Positions 34,946-49,100 of a stretch of DNA of 64,000 nucleotides are shown piece by piece. The first letter of the stretch is position 1. Every line of letters begins with the position of its first letter. The DNA comes from Ignelater luminosus. Its lineage: Eukaryota; Arthropoda; Insecta; Coleoptera; Elateridae. The DNA lies in assembly GCA_011009095.1 (NCBI GenBank), contig VTPC01000954.1:107209-171208 (forward strand), written 5' to 3'. The notes under the pieces are model-generated. The model did not search any database and was not told the DNA's origin. It saw nothing but the letters and a program-made list of their open reading frames with translations. Made by a program: the position numbers and the translations under genes.

Positions 34946-36009
34946 ATTCAAAGCCAGTTAATTGCGAGACAAAGTACCGACACCAAACAAAAGACGATCG
35001 TAAATTGAGCTCAATAACAATTTTCTATCCGCTAGAGGCGCTGTCAGATTTGACAAGTTTAAACGCCAGTTTATAGGTTTGAGGTTATTAGAATTTAAAT
35101 TTTAGAAAAACGTAATTATCATTGCCTTGTTGTTGCGTATTATTCTTTATCCTTTATTTCCTATTTCCTCGGAGCCATCTTCAGTACTTTCACAATTACT
35201 GTTTATAAATTGCTGTAAAATCAATTTCGTAGTGGTCGCACAACCGTTTTTAATAAACCAAGTTAACTCAAATAACTGTATCATGTAATTTTAATTTGTA
35301 TGATCAAATCAGAAATATAAGTTAAGTTTCCGAAAACGCGTTTAATGCATAACAAACAGCCGTTAATAATTACTTTTTTCTAAAGTTTAAATTCTAATAA
35401 CCTCACTCTTATGAACTGGTGTTTAAAATTGTCAAATTTAAAGTGGAACACCAGCGTCTCCAGCGGAAAAAAAATCGTTACTGAGCTCAATTTTCCATCG
35501 TCTTTTGTTTGGTGTGGGTACTTTTATTTGCCTCACAATCAACTGGCTTTGCTCGAATCCGCTAAAGTTTCAGTTTTACCCACAGACGATAAATTGAAAT
35601 GAACTCATTTATTTACATTTTTCCGTCCGCCAACAATAGGTAACAGTCTAAGTGAAGGACTGCGTGTTGATTACGATATTTTGTGACATTTCTCTCCAGC
35701 GCAGCATTGCGCTTATGGCGTAACTAATCTTACTTATGTCCACCATATTCCCTCTAGCTCGCAGCTCGCTTCCGACGTTGTTGGCTTGTAAACAAAGTTT
35801 ATGAAATATACGCTATGCCAGGTCCATTTCAATTTATCGTCTGTGGTCTTACCCATTCGGGTTTGAAACGGAAAACTCTACTCTAATGGAATAAACATTA
35901 TTGCTTGCGTCCACAAGCAGGTAACACGCTATCGTGCTACCAATAAAGAAATTCCTAGATGGTTGGAGTTTTTCATTGTTAGCATGGTAGCGTATTGCCT
36001 GCTCATGGG
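34946..36009. repeat. Foldback/inverted-repeat array upstream of zyxin
   Basis: Three successive inverted pairs. (1) 34946-35120 with 35366-35557, an imperfect stem of about 175-190 bp with shared AAAGCCAGTT, CCAAACAAAAGACGAT and TTGAGCTCA words. (2) 35574-35601 with 35825-35852, core CACAGACGATAAATTGAAAT. (3) 35911-35941 with 35980-36009, core GGTAACACGCTAT / ATAGCG-type. ORFs here (34702-35076, 35411-35602) simply reflect the two arms. It could be one composite foldback element; boundaries and TSD not found. Zyxin 5' UTR exons may also lie in this area. Confidence 0.65.
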
Positions 36010-37169
36010 CACAAACAATGACACACTCGTGATTGTTTTAATTTCTTGTTGTTCTTTACTCTTGCTTCCGGTTGTAACGCAAAAGACCTAATCTTTACTT
36101 AGTATGTCTTGCATCAATTTCAGTATAAACTCGCAGACTTAACAAGCAATAATAACTAAATATAACCTCACAAATGCACATATGGTGCCGTGCTCGAACT
36201 TCTTTGCAGGAATCGGTCAACACAATCGTTCCAATACACGTTCAGTTTCTAACACAAGTTTACTCGAACGGTGGAGGACCCCAAAGAAATCTTGCAAGGG
36301 TGTCTCGGTACACTATTATGTTCGACACTGGCGCCTATATACTGTGAATGTTTTAAGATCATTGAGCTACGAAAGCGGTCTGGTATTATAGTTTACAGCA
36401 GATTTATTTTGTCATACTTCCGTAGTTGGATTCTGAATACGCAGTAAGTTGTTATGCACATATTTGCGCAGCTTGTTGGCGATTTGTTTAGTACTGGCAC
36501 TCATGGGAATTGGATCTTAAATCACTAAACTAATCTTCTTAACCATTACTCATTGAATGCGATGGCCTTTATTCCATACGTGCTGTCTTAATAGATTCTT
36601 TCAGTTCTCTCTTTCTGGCGCCATTCTTATGCGTATGCGAGACAGTAATAGTATAAGCTCTGCAGTATTCTTCTTGACATTGGCAATAATTCACAAAAAT
36701 GATTAATTTAATTATTAAGAACAGGTAGGTATAAAGCGTGTTCAGGGGTCCCAAAATATTATATAACGAAGTAGGGTTACGGAAATTTTGCTATACCAAT
36801 ACCACTGCTTCTTGGGAAAATTCTTAAACATTTAAAAACCTCTCTGTGAGGTAATCCTCTAACTACTGTCTCTGGTATAAATAGTGGTTAAGTCAGAGAT
36901 CGAATTATTGATGGTAAGTTATCATTCAGTGACGTGGTAATAAGTGTCCCACCTCTCTGCAAATTTTTGTTAGGGGCTTCCAATTGCGTCTTATGGGAAT
37001 GTATTTTTTTTATCCGCTCCAGATTGAAAACACTTAAAAGTGGTTACTTGAGTGAGCACTTAAGGGCGCTTTAAGGTTGGAGGTCTCCACGCATCGTGGG
37101 GTCTGCGGAGCCTTTTACATTCGTTATTCAAATCATGTTATTCAAAGCCATTTCTGTTCTACATGTAAA
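36010..37169. other. Intergenic, no gene seen
   Basis: ORFs at 36182-36391 and 36569-36754 lack recognisable motifs. A short hairpin (CTCCACGCATCGTGGGG, about 37084-37100) is the only local structure seen. Confidence 0.45.
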
Positions 37170-38026
37170 CAGGGTGTCCGGAAAGTAATGGGCGGATTCC
37201 TGGAGTTAAAATAGTTCGACTGAGCTAAATTTTTTATTTTCCACTATAACTCAAAAACTACTAAAGCGATTTTGATCAGATTTGATTAGGTTTTAGTTGT
37301 TGGCAAACAAAATGGCGATGTTGATTTTTATGATACGAATAAAGAGCACTGGCTACGTTACTCTGATGAACAGTTTTTGATCACATTTTGCTGATAGCTT
37401 TTTTAGAATCTTTGAACATGAAATCAGATGGGCAATTCAGTTTTACACCAAAAAGATATACCTGGTACAAATCGCTAAAATGCACCATTCTTGAGTAAAA
37501 CACATTATTTAAATTGCAGCACTAGCCGTTATTCTAATTAGGCTATTCACAGTCACATGTTATAGTATGTAGTACTAAAATTAATACTACATGATGATAT
37601 AATGTATTCAATGTATAAAGGTCGACTATAAGCAATACCCTGATTTGATCGGGCTGACTGTAGGCCGACGAAATTGGATGGTCTGTAGGGGCCTTAAATA
37701 CGGACCATCTGAAATGTTATTCCCTATTGATTTTCTTATTTCTTTAAAAAATTTTACATTTTCTCATTTTCTTTGTAAACACTAACACCATGACTGAGAC
37801 TACAATATTTACAAACTTAAAAATATTTCGAACAAAAACTGGTCAACCTTAGATCAAGGTCTTTGGTCCCCTCAACATGGCGCGAAGCGGCCATGGCGGG
37901 AAACAGTACATACGTTCTAGTTACTATTAAAATCCTTGTGCATTACTACCTTGTTCGTTCACAACTGGAACCTAAGTATACCAAATTTGCCCGTAAACGT
38001 TGTCCCATTACTTTCAGGACACCCTG
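37170..38026. mobile_element. TIR DNA transposon remnant (857 bp)
   Basis: CAGGGTGTCCGGAAAGTAAT at 37170 is mirrored by ATTACTTTCAGGACACCCTG ending at 38026. The right flank is TA and the left flank AA, so one TA copy has mutated. The ORF at 37863 overlaps the right part and shows no transposase motif. Non-autonomous, same style as the 631-1608 element but with a different TIR. Confidence 0.75.
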
Positions 38027-38393
38027 TATACCCAGTATTAATTTTGTAAACAATACTATTCGGTGAATGATAAATTCATTAATAAGAAAATTTCAATTGA
38101 TACTGATATTGTTTTTCTATTCTAGAGTATACTTCTTTAGCTTAATTAGATTCACATCACATAAGCACTTTACTTGGACCACACACCATTGTTCTCACTG
38201 CAGCTGCAATTTAGGAGGTTTTGGCAAAACTAAAATAAAACTTCCTGTTGAAATTCTGTTTAGAAGCATTATTGACATTACACAGATAATAATTTTCAAA
38301 GAATAAATATAGCAGAAGATAATAAAATGCATACAAGCCCTTGCCCTAGCGTAACTAATTATGACATAATTCCGATATCTGACATTTTCTGCC

Positions 38394-39328
38394 ATGGCGG
38401 CAGCCGTAGACGATTTTTCCGCCTGGTTAGATAAAAAATTAAAAGATCTAAATACCGACGAAGGCGTATTTGGTTCATACATAACAGGAATCCTAGATGG
38501 AGATGAAACACAAGAAGAAAAAACCGAAGCTCTTGAAGGGATACTGTCAGAAATCATTGTGAGCATTTTTGCATAATATCCTTGCATTTTATAGGTAGTT
38601 ATTTTTATATATTCCCTTGTTTTAGAGTAATGATATATCCCAATTACGTACAGAAATAATGGATATGTGGTCGAAATTAAGATTGCCAATATTAAATAAC
38701 TCACAACCTACACCGATTGAGGATGTTGATGTAAAGCTTGCACGTTTACTTGAATCTCAATCACTTCAAACTCCTAAGCAAAAACAGTATACCGAAGAAG
38801 AAAAAAAGATAAGAGAAGCAATTTTGTCACAGTACAGTCAAATGACCGACGATGAAGATGAGGAAGATATTGGTGATCCAGGTGATAGTAAAGAGAATGG
38901 CTTGGAAAAAAATAGAAACGTTCAATCTGTTATGCAAGCCGAAAAAGAAAGAAGAGAACAAGCAAAATTGGAAAGTCAAAAGAAAAAAGAAAAAGATAAA
39001 GAGGATAGGTATGAACTTTGGAAAGATCTCGTTTGTAAAATGATTTTAATTGTAATGACAAATATTATAACCGAATGCATTGTGAACTGCATTCAATTTG
39101 TCCAATTTGCTTTAAAGTAATTTGGGTAAATGTAAATACATATTTAAAGCCTCTCTTTGTCATGTTAATTAGATTTATTGTGCAATTACCCATCTTTTGA
39201 TTACCCTTATATCCTTGTGTATGAATTCTTATTAATCTTACTGTTTTTCATTTAGGGAGAAACAAAAACAGCTAAAAGAAGAAAAGAAAGAGAAACGTAA
39301 GACACAGAAAGGTGAACGAAGAAGGTAG
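38394..39328 (+). CDS. CCDC43: Coiled-coil domain-containing protein 43
   Basis: Orthologue of CCDC43, a conserved animal protein of uncertain function. Exons 38394-38558, 38626-39008, 39256-39328, with GTGAGC/TTTTAG and GTATGA/CATTTAG boundaries; 206 residues (human about 224). The N-terminus (about 1-75) is a helical domain starting MAAAVDDFSAWLDKKL and containing YITGILDGDE. An acidic stretch (DDEDEEDIGD, near residue 130) follows, then a Lys/Arg/Glu-rich coiled coil to the end (REKQKQLKEEKKEKRK). ATG 38394 matches the family start. Poly(A) words AATAAA at about 39465-39495 end the gene just before the CUL3 promoter. Confidence 0.9.
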
Positions 39329-39586
39329 CATGTACGAAACTGAATCTTAGTTTTATAAATTTTTGTTTAGAAAAAACAAAGAACTGTATTGTTTATGTAC
39401 GTTAATTACTATATTATCATTATAATTTAAATGTGATTTAAGAACAGGAATTAAGTATTAATAAATAAATTAATTAAAAAACAAATCGTAATAAAGGTTT
39501 AGTCAAGTGTGCCAAAATTCAATTGTTTTATTAATGCAGCTGACCTTGTATGGTTGTTAATCTAGGTATCTATTTTATCGGCCGCG

Positions 39587-39594
39587 TATAAAAG
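39587..39594 (+). promoter_or_regulatory. Possible TATA box for CUL3
   Basis: TATAAAAG lies 500 bp before the first CUL3 coding exon and downstream of the CCDC43 poly(A) words. It is in a locally GC-rich setting (CGGCCGCG). Downstream DNA (39602-40110) would be 5' UTR. An ORF starting ATGATG at 39602 (90 residues) would then be an upstream ORF; no family resemblance. Inference. Confidence 0.3.
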
Positions 39595-40110
39595 TTGGCA
39601 TATGATGGAACAGCTGAGTAAGACAGAGACGGCGTCATCACTTTTGTTTATGGAGATCAAATGTTTACTCGAGCGACAGCAAAGAAATAACAGCAACCAA
39701 TACTTTCTCTTGACATTATTATGGGTGCAAGTACAGATTGTCTTATGTTATTATAAAAACTGTAATCTTTCGGAGTGTGTTTATTCCATCGCGGGTGAAA
39801 TTAAAGTGTGCAAGAATTATCCGTACGTAAAACGAACTGTACCAGCAGGTTGTACGACATCATCAATTTTGTAATGTCCGTCTTCTGTCGGGGTCAAATC
39901 TTACAAAAACTTGAACTTTACCGTGCAATTCAATGAACATTAAAAAAATTAATGTACAAAAACGTGAACTTGTGGAATATGTAAAATATGAACATTTTCA
40001 AGGACAAAATGGTTATGTGCAATGAAAAGTGATTTTACAGAATTAATGAGAAAGCAGAGTTGGTGACCGATTACCGAATTTGGAGAGAAGGAAAAGCTAA
40101 ATCAGTAAAG

Positions 40111-43100
40111 ATGATGAAAGCAGGGGGTTTAACGAAAAAGGAGGGCAAGATGCGAATTCGTGCCTTCCCTGTAAGTAATCTCTTTCCTTTTATCTTGCCA
40201 TTATACTTCTATTTTGACCTGCAAAAAAATTGTCAGGGAGGTTAGGTGTCGAAGTACTTTTACTTGAGATATTTTTTCCCATAATAACAGTTCAAGTTCA
40301 TGTCACTTCAGTTTATTCTCATTTCAACATTATACATAAACATTATTCATTTGACAGTTATTTTTATGATCGAAGTCTGTTCTTTCGTTTGTCGTTGCAA
40401 AAACAAAGAATAATAACTTGTCATTTTTTGGCCGGAAACAAAATTTCTAGTGTTTTAATCAAAATTGTGTGAAATTGACACTAGGCACCATAAAGGTGGC
40501 CAAAGTCCTCGTACACAGTGCACACAAAATAACACCAAACAGTTTTGTAATTCGTTATATCGAATTGATTTACAGCTTTCAAGCATGCAAATGATTGCGT
40601 ATTTCATTATTGTTGTTCTGTTCTCCTTATGAAGGGTATATTTTCTATGAGTGGATACTCGGAAAATTTCACAGGATGGGGTCCCCCAGGGGATCTTATC
40701 GATCCCAATTCAAAAGTGATTAGGATATGTTACTATTTAAATTGAGTGCATTTGGTGAAGTTCTTTTTGTGCTTTGTAGATGACTATGGACGAAAAATAT
40801 GTGGAAAGCATATGGGCACTCTTGAAAAATGCCATTCAGGAAATTCAGAAAAAAAATAACTCAGGGCTCAGTTTTGAGGAATTATATCGAAATGCTTATA
40901 CTATGGTTTTGCACAAACATGGAGAGAGACTTTACACTGGACTCAAAGAAGTAGTCACGCAGCATCTTGAAACCAAGGTTAGATCATTTATAATTTTTTA
41001 GTTAAGGTTTGAATTATTTGTGAAGTATGGTTTTGATGTCATGTTATTCTTTCAAAGGTACGAGAAGATGTTTTGAAATCACTACGTAACAACTTCTTAC
41101 TGACTTTAAATCAAGCTTGGAATGATCATCAAACATCGATGGTTATGATACGTGACATATTGATGTATATGGATCGTGTCTATGTTCAACAGAATGATGT
41201 AGACAATGTTTATAATCTTGGTCTGATTATTTTCAGAGATCAGGTGAAGATATTCTTTTTAATTTATTTTGTGGTAAAATATAGTGCATTATTGTTTCTT
41301 TTGGTTTAAGGTTGTACGTTATGGTTGCATTAGAGATCATTTACGAGAGACTCTTTTGGAAATGGTCATGCGTGAAAGACGAGGAGAGAAAGTTGATCGT
41401 ATTTCAATTAAAAATGCCTGTCAAATGCTTATGGTGCTTGGCATCAATTCTCGTACTGTTTATGAAGAAGATTTTGAAAGACCTTTTTTACAACAGTCTG
41501 CAGAGTTTTATAAGGTAGTTATTTTTATTATTATTCCTATAAGTTTTTGAATAAGAACGTTTTAATTAAGATATGCATGTGATGTTAATTTTTAATAGAA
41601 ATGGTAATTGGTAAGTATGTTAAAGAGTTCTCGTCCTTTAAAATAAAAGGAAGTAATTAAACGAATATGATAAAAGATATGAATTTGTATTTTTATATAA
41701 ATAATGTAGTAAGTATGAATATTGTTATAGTAATTAACTTTTGATAATAATTAAACATAAGAAATGTTTGAAGCCATTTAACTTTTAATGTATTCGATTC
41801 ATTTTTGTTTATTTAGGAAATTAATTGAAAAATATGTAAGGTTATATCAAAATAATTTTTTTTTTTGGCAGTTCTGATAACTATTACTTGAGATAACATA
41901 ACTTTTAAGTAAAAGATAAGACATAATGAATTGCCTTAGTGGATCGTAACGAGTTTACTAACCTTTATAGCAGCATCAAATGATTTAAGAAAAGTTTTAA
42001 ATGATTTAAAGGATTGATATTTAATTACTAAAAAAAACATCTCAACTTTACGAACATGCTAATGGCCTTAGAAAGATTGCATGAATTTGAATGATATTGA
42101 GATAATGTAAATACTTCTAATACGAAAAAATATCATCAAACAAATTCCTGGCTATTTGATAACTCCTAATCATCTGATATTATTTCTGTAATAATATTCA
42201 GGAAATCCATATCCACTGACTTCAAATATACCTATCAAGAGATTTTAATTACTGAAAAAGTATATTGATCATTTTCTTTATTCATCATAGTACAATTTGG
42301 TTTAACAAAAATAAAGATAATTAAAATCAATAAAATTTACCTGACTCATGATATCTGTAGATTTTTATAGAACTAACTTTTAGCTGATAATTAATATGAT
42401 AAATTTCTTCTAGCATATTTAGACTTTAAATATACCATGTTGTCACTGATGTGCAATAATGAGTTTACCTTTCAAATACATATTGAATAGTGTTAAAGTA
42501 AAAAGTGTTCTGTATGTACAATCAGATTAACAACCAACATTAGTGTATTATCTATTACACAAATTTACACAGTAATAGACATCAAAGAGTAAAAGCTTTG
42601 TGAAAAATTTCATTTCAATGACTCACATTTATGAAATATTAAGAAAATAAATGAAACTTGGACACTCTGTATCTCAGAAACAGTATGCTTTTTTTTATAA
42701 AAGAAATGAGCTTTAGCTTCTCTATATCAGTACTTGTTTAATTTGAGTCTATAACCTTTTCGGCCTCATTGGGAACAGGCAAGCAGACAAACAAACAAAT
42801 ATACTTATGAGGTTTGGACAGTAAATTCATGGAAAGGAGGGTGCACAGTCGTGAATAGCCATCTATTTATTCTTTGTGTACTGTAAGTTGCATTAGTCTA
42901 TCACTTGTTTGCTGCTCCAAAAATTGTCTGACGAAATGGAAAAAGACAGAACAGAGATGTTGCACTGGAACAAAGAATTAACATTATCATTGATTTTCTA
43001 GTTATTTCTATTCATCAGCCAGAACCTCAATTAGAGCTTTGGGAGCAAGTTTAGCGCACAGTTTTCCCATTTACAAATTTAAAATTGATTGTACCTTCCC

Positions 43101-46100
43101 TTTGCTAATCTCTAGGTGATTGGCAATCATTCGCATTGTTGAACATCGATCAGGCAGTATAAGTTCTTGGACCTTTTGAATGTTATCATTGATGCAGCTA
43201 GTGGTGGATTGTCTGGCATGTGTTGCATGCCAGTCTCCATCGAGTTTTTATTCCATTTTGACATACACCTCTAAAGTACACTCAGTAAAGACCTTGTACA
43301 ATACGATGAACAAGTGATAGACTGACACCACTTGCAATACACAAAGAATAAATATGTCTCTACTCATGACTATGTGCGCATTTCCATCATTGTTAACAAT
43401 GGAATAATATGCTTTCTGCAAATTTATTGTTCAAACCTCGTATGGTACTTTATATTAAATACCAAATTTCCTTATCTGCTCATTTACTGGACTTCCAGTT
43501 TTGCCAGAAACATCAACTTTTAAATTTAACACCCTGTATATTTAATAAACTACCATCCTAATTAACTACCGATTTCAAAAAGGTCTGATTTAACCCTACT
43601 AATTCTGACGTTATTTATTTATTTTTCTGTACAGTGTAGTCCAATTTTGAAGGGATTAAATGGGTAACTTTCTTATTAGCGCAGATAAATAAAAACGGCT
43701 TAGGTATTTATGACCTTTTTTTTCATGCCTATTCCATTACCATTGCCAGAAATAAGCTATCGTGTTTTGTTTTTTCCTTAAAGAGAAAAAGTGAAAAATT
43801 GCCGATTTCTTCAATTTGCTGTAACTCCTTTATTTTCAAAGCTAGAACAAAATCATTTTAGCATTGTTCAGGCTTTTTAACGTGGAATTCAAAACCGTCA
43901 GTCGTTTTTTTCTAGCCCTTTCCATAACTGCGTTTGTAACTCATAGCTGAATCTTTTAAATGGAAAGTATAGTTGGACATAACTTTAAAAAAATATATAA
44001 TAACTGGACGGGGGCGCAGAGACCCATAAAATGGCCAGCATGTTCACCTGACAAATCCGTTGGATTTCTTTTTGCAAGGATGTTTGAAAAATAAAATTTA
44101 TTAATATCTGTTTACAACCATACTTTCCATTTAAAAAATTCAGCTTTGAGTTACAGCGCAGTTATGGAAAGGGCTAGAAAAAAATGACTGACAGCCTATT
44201 ATTATTGAATTCTCTGTTAAAAAGTGCCTGAACAATGCTAAAATGATTTTGTTCTAGCTTCGAGAATAAAGGAGTTACAGCAAATTGAAGGAATCGGCCA
44301 TTTTTCACTTTTTCTCTCTAGGGAAAAAACAAAAGATGGCAGCTTATTTCTAGCAAAGATAATGGAATAAGCATGAAAAAAGAGGTGACGAGTACCTAAG
44401 CCGTTTTTATTTATCTGCACTAATAAGAAAGTTACCCATTTAATCCCATCGAAATTGGACCACACTGCACAATTATATCTAAAAGTCATGAAAGAAATAT
44501 CTTTTGACTAATTTAGAAGCCTTTGTTTTTGCATTACCATTTAACTTTATTGATCCTTGCACTGTTTGAAATTTGAGATGTAGCTCATGTTGAAAACATG
44601 CCTTTTTGCAATATACAGGGTGTAAATAAATAACTTGTAGCTTGTAAGCAGACAATTTTTTTTTTTAATGAAACCTGTGTTCCATTCATCTAAGTTGCAG
44701 AGTTATCGGCTTTCAAAGTTAAGTGCAGACATGTTTACTTTTGGCTGTATCGTCATTATTTGTCAAAATATCAAAAATTCTTATTAAGAAAAATTGTAGG
44801 GAATTGCCTTCTGAATGTTCTAAATTTACTTCCATTTATACGGGGTGTACTGTATAGCTGAGGTACCTAACATCAGAAGAGAAAGGAACAGACTTTTGAT
44901 ATTTTGACAAATAACAAGGAACGATACAGCCAAAAGCTAACATGTCTGCAGGTAACTTTGAAGGCTGATAACTCCACAACTACCATAGGTTCCATTTGAA
45001 GAAATAGTTGTCTAGTCACTAGGAATTATTGTATCATTTTGTCAGTGTATCTACAACTTATACGTATGGTACATGGGTCAATGCAAGACTTCAGAATGCC
45101 TCAGAAATCTTTTCTTAAGTGACTTTAGTTATACACAAGTAAAAACCGCGTTGAAATCAGTCTAGAAGTTTTGGAAATAATTGGAATCATACAAACCAAT
45201 AAACAAAGATACAACTTCCAAACTGATAACTCCTTTTTTTTTTGAAGATTAGAAATAAGAGCATATACAGCATGATTCAAGCTTATTGTAAAAGAAAGAG
45301 AAAGAGCATAAACTTAATTGGCACTTTTGCAAAATTTTTTGTAGATTAATAATTTAAAAGGAAACTTGAACCAACTTCTTTTGTTTGCAACTTATGATCA
45401 AAAAAGTCAACGTTTTGAGAAATGCAGTATCAAATCAAATGTTTACTTTCATATTGAAAAGTGAAAACTGCAAAGAAAGGGTGGTTTTGGTGGTTGTAAA
45501 ATCATAAATAGATATTGGCTTAGAGTAAATAGGGTTTTAGAGGTGCGACTTAATAGACTTTGGCGACTAGACTTTGGGTTGGAGGTCAGGGGTAAGTGCG
45601 GATATGAGGGGGCGTTTTTATACACTTTTGCATGTGCCTGGAGGGTAGCACTGTGATTAGTTTTACGGTAGTTGTTCGAACTAACATACATACATAAGGA
45701 CACGAAGCGAATTTCGAACTATTAATTTCTTGGATATTTAGTATCTACGAGTGTTTAGAGCAAATTTCTTCCGTTTTTGCTGGGATTTTCAAGCATTTAA
45801 TAGTAGTGTCTATAGTAGATTTTGAAACCAGTATAATCGATTTGATTCCATTTCCAATTCCGATTCTGATACTGATTCGGATCTTAATAAATTTTATTTT
45901 AGTGTTACCAATATGGATTTTGGTTGCACCGTTTTTGTTTGTAGTGATTTTGATTTCGATATGCTTCCTGAAATATTGATTCTGTTTCCGATTTGATTTC
46001 TTTCAGTTTTCACTCCTAACCCTTTCTAGTTAAGGCAAGTCATCAGTGAAATGAAAATAGTAAGACTTTGTTTTAGTGCATATACAGGGTGTTCCGAAAT

Positions 46101-49100
46101 GACACCGACAACGCTTAACCACTGATTCTGGGGAACAATTGACAATGATTTACTGAAAAAAAGTTAGGTAAAAAGTTTCTTGCTTTTGAGTTATAAGCTG
46201 TCAAAGTCAACACAATTTTTTTTAAATTTTTTAACTTTTCTCACTGAATTTATTAATCGTAATGAAATTTGGTATGTTGGCTTGTGGAGTTAAGATGATC
46301 TTTTTTCTGAAATATCAACGAAATTAATAATTTGGAGCACAGAGTTTTACACGCACTCCTCGACCCATCGTGCATTAATCAAGGTAATGATGCTTCAATT
46401 AAATGGCCACCCCGATCTCCAGATATTACACCTCTGGATTTTTATCTCTGCGGTTCATTAAAAAATAAGCATAATGCTAAACATTTAAATATAGTTATTG
46501 AAATTTAATTATTAGGATGAAACATAACCTCGTAGGTTAGAATATATTTGTGTGTTTGTTCAAATTTCCAAATACTTATTTAGATTTTGACAGTTGTTGT
46601 TGCCAAATTAATGTTGGTAATGGTGATGGATTTCAATTTGCGATAATGACATAAGTCAATTGTTAAGTTATCCCTACTATAATCAAGTTTTCAAAAGAAG
46701 TGAAACAAAATAAAAACTCAAGATCATATTTAAAATAATGAAGATGATGATAATTAGTTGCAAAAAGACAGAGCTTGAAATGTGAATATTGTGATTTTTT
46801 TTCCCTTCTGCTATAATAACTGTCAGTATCAAACTTTCCTAATTTATGTTGGTGAAAAACAAGAGCTGAGTTCAGTTGTTTAATCTGTTCACTCTATAGA
46901 CTCTGGTTGCTGTAGATACAATTGTTGCAATAATAGGCTGCCTTGGAAACTAGAGAACTTATAACTTAGAAAATCATATGAAGACTACTCAAGCAACTGC
47001 ATGTTTGCCAACTTTTAAATACTTACTTTGACAGATATTGTAGAAAAAAAACTATATCAGCATCAGCTTCTAGAAAAAACCAGTTTCATTTATTTGTAAC
47101 TTTCTGGAAATTGCAATTTCCTTTAGTATATCATCTTATAATTTTCAAAATCCTACTTTTAAAAGTTAACTATAAAGAATCAACAGGATACAGTCTGAAA
47201 TCTTTGATATTTGATATCAAGTTTAATTTAATATTTTGGTAATGGGATATAATATTATGAAGCGTAACCAGTAAATAGCCGGAATAAATTTAAATTGAAC
47301 AAAAAAATGAAAATGAACTTGAAATGGATGCAAATTTTATTAATAGCTAATAATACCTATTAACATTATTTTTTTATCTTTTTATAAGTTCATGTGCGCT
47401 TTTCTTCTTCCCAATCAATTGAAGAGTCTTTTGTATGTTCATAAAAATATTGGTATCACTGGTCTCTGCAACTTTCTTGGAAAGTGGTTTCCAAACCCAC
47501 TGAAAAGAATTTTTATTTTTGACGGGACTTTTTCGTTTGAAATATTTGAATTTGCATAATGCCCAAAATCATTCAATGGGTCAGTTTGAGGCACATTGGA
47601 GCATTGGTTTCTTTTTTGATAAAATTGATATTTTAAGTCTGCAATACATTCGTTATTTCTTTGTGTAATGTGACATGGCTGTGTCCAGCCAAAAGATAAC
47701 ATTACATCCAGCAATAAAGGAAATTGATTTTTTTTATGCATTCCTTTAAATATACCTCACTATTTATTGTACCTTCAGAAATTAAGTGTTTTGACACGTT
47801 TCCATATTTACCAATAGCTGGCCTAAAACATTTTTTTAGGTTTAAGAGTTTTTTCAATTGGGACAGTGGACTTGACACCATAGTGAAAGTACTTTTTCTC
47901 GGGAATATCATTGAGATCTGCCGCTATATAGGTTTCTTCATCCAAAATGAGAATCATATCTGACTTTAACACAGCTCTTTCTTCGACACTCTTGTGGCAA
48001 GCAGTCTTTGGTCTTGATTTTTGATCTTCCTTATAGTGAGGAGCATATTTTCTTATACAACTGAATTCCAGGTTTTATACTTTTATTTGGTGTGAATACA
48101 TTTTTTTATTACCATACCTGATAGTTGCTTTTCTCTCTGAAGTATTAGGATCGGTCTTATAGATGTTAAAAATACATTTCTCTAAGTTCTTGTGTTTTTC
48201 AGAAACTGGACGACTGAGAATCTTTTTGTATATTACAGTGTTGCATTTTTCATACCTTGATTAGATATCATACAGCGTTGATTTTGCTATCCCTTCTTTC
48301 ATAAAGAACTTTTTCTTGGCATGACATGTTAGACTCAACCGCTCAAGTTATTTCTAGATAAGAAAAACTAAAACAACCCTTTACCATGACAACACCCACG
48401 CCTGCTTGTTTAACTCGCATTTGCTCTTGTTATGACATTTAAATATACAGCGTTCACGATATTTCTGGATTGTAATGGCTGTGGAAGAATGACAGTTTGA
48501 GTATTGTAAACCAGGCTGTTTAACTATTAACTCGGCTTCTACAATCTTATTGACGCTTAATGTGCTTTAAGGTTATGATTTTATGACAGTTTAATCTCAC
48601 ACTGTTGTCTTTTCTTTTGTAACTCTGTAAATATAAGGAAAACTTGATTTCTTTTTAACAAAACAAAACTAATCGGTACTAAATGTTTATGCAAAATTTT
48701 TGATTGTGCAACAGCGCCAAATGCAGCTTCAGATACGACAATTTTCAAGAGAAAAAAAGAAAACACTTCCAACTTAACCAAATGAAAACATGGCCTGTTA
48801 CGACCCAGAAACATCGTGAACGGAGTATAATTATGGATATTTACTGACTTTATTAATTACAGTAAAACTCCCATAAGTTGAACTTCTGTAACTCGAATTT
48901 CTCTTCATCTCGAAATTTATTGCATCTCCTTGCACTTCGTATACTAAGTTGCATATATTTTGACTCCCATAACTTGAATTTCTAAAATTCAAAAATCTCT
49001 TTAACTCGAAAGAATAGAGGAACCAAAGCTACAAAAGTCCCCGTAACTCGAATTCGAAGAAAAGTTTATGGTCTTTGTCTTTTCTGTTGCTGCCTATAGT

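Noticed and set aside
34702-35602. ORFs of 124 and 63 codons
   Set aside because: They read through the two arms of an inverted repeat; the coding appearance is a by-product of the repeat.
39602-39874. 90-codon ORF just upstream of CUL3
   Set aside because: It lies where the CUL3 5' UTR is expected, has no recognisable motif, and is better treated as a possible upstream ORF.
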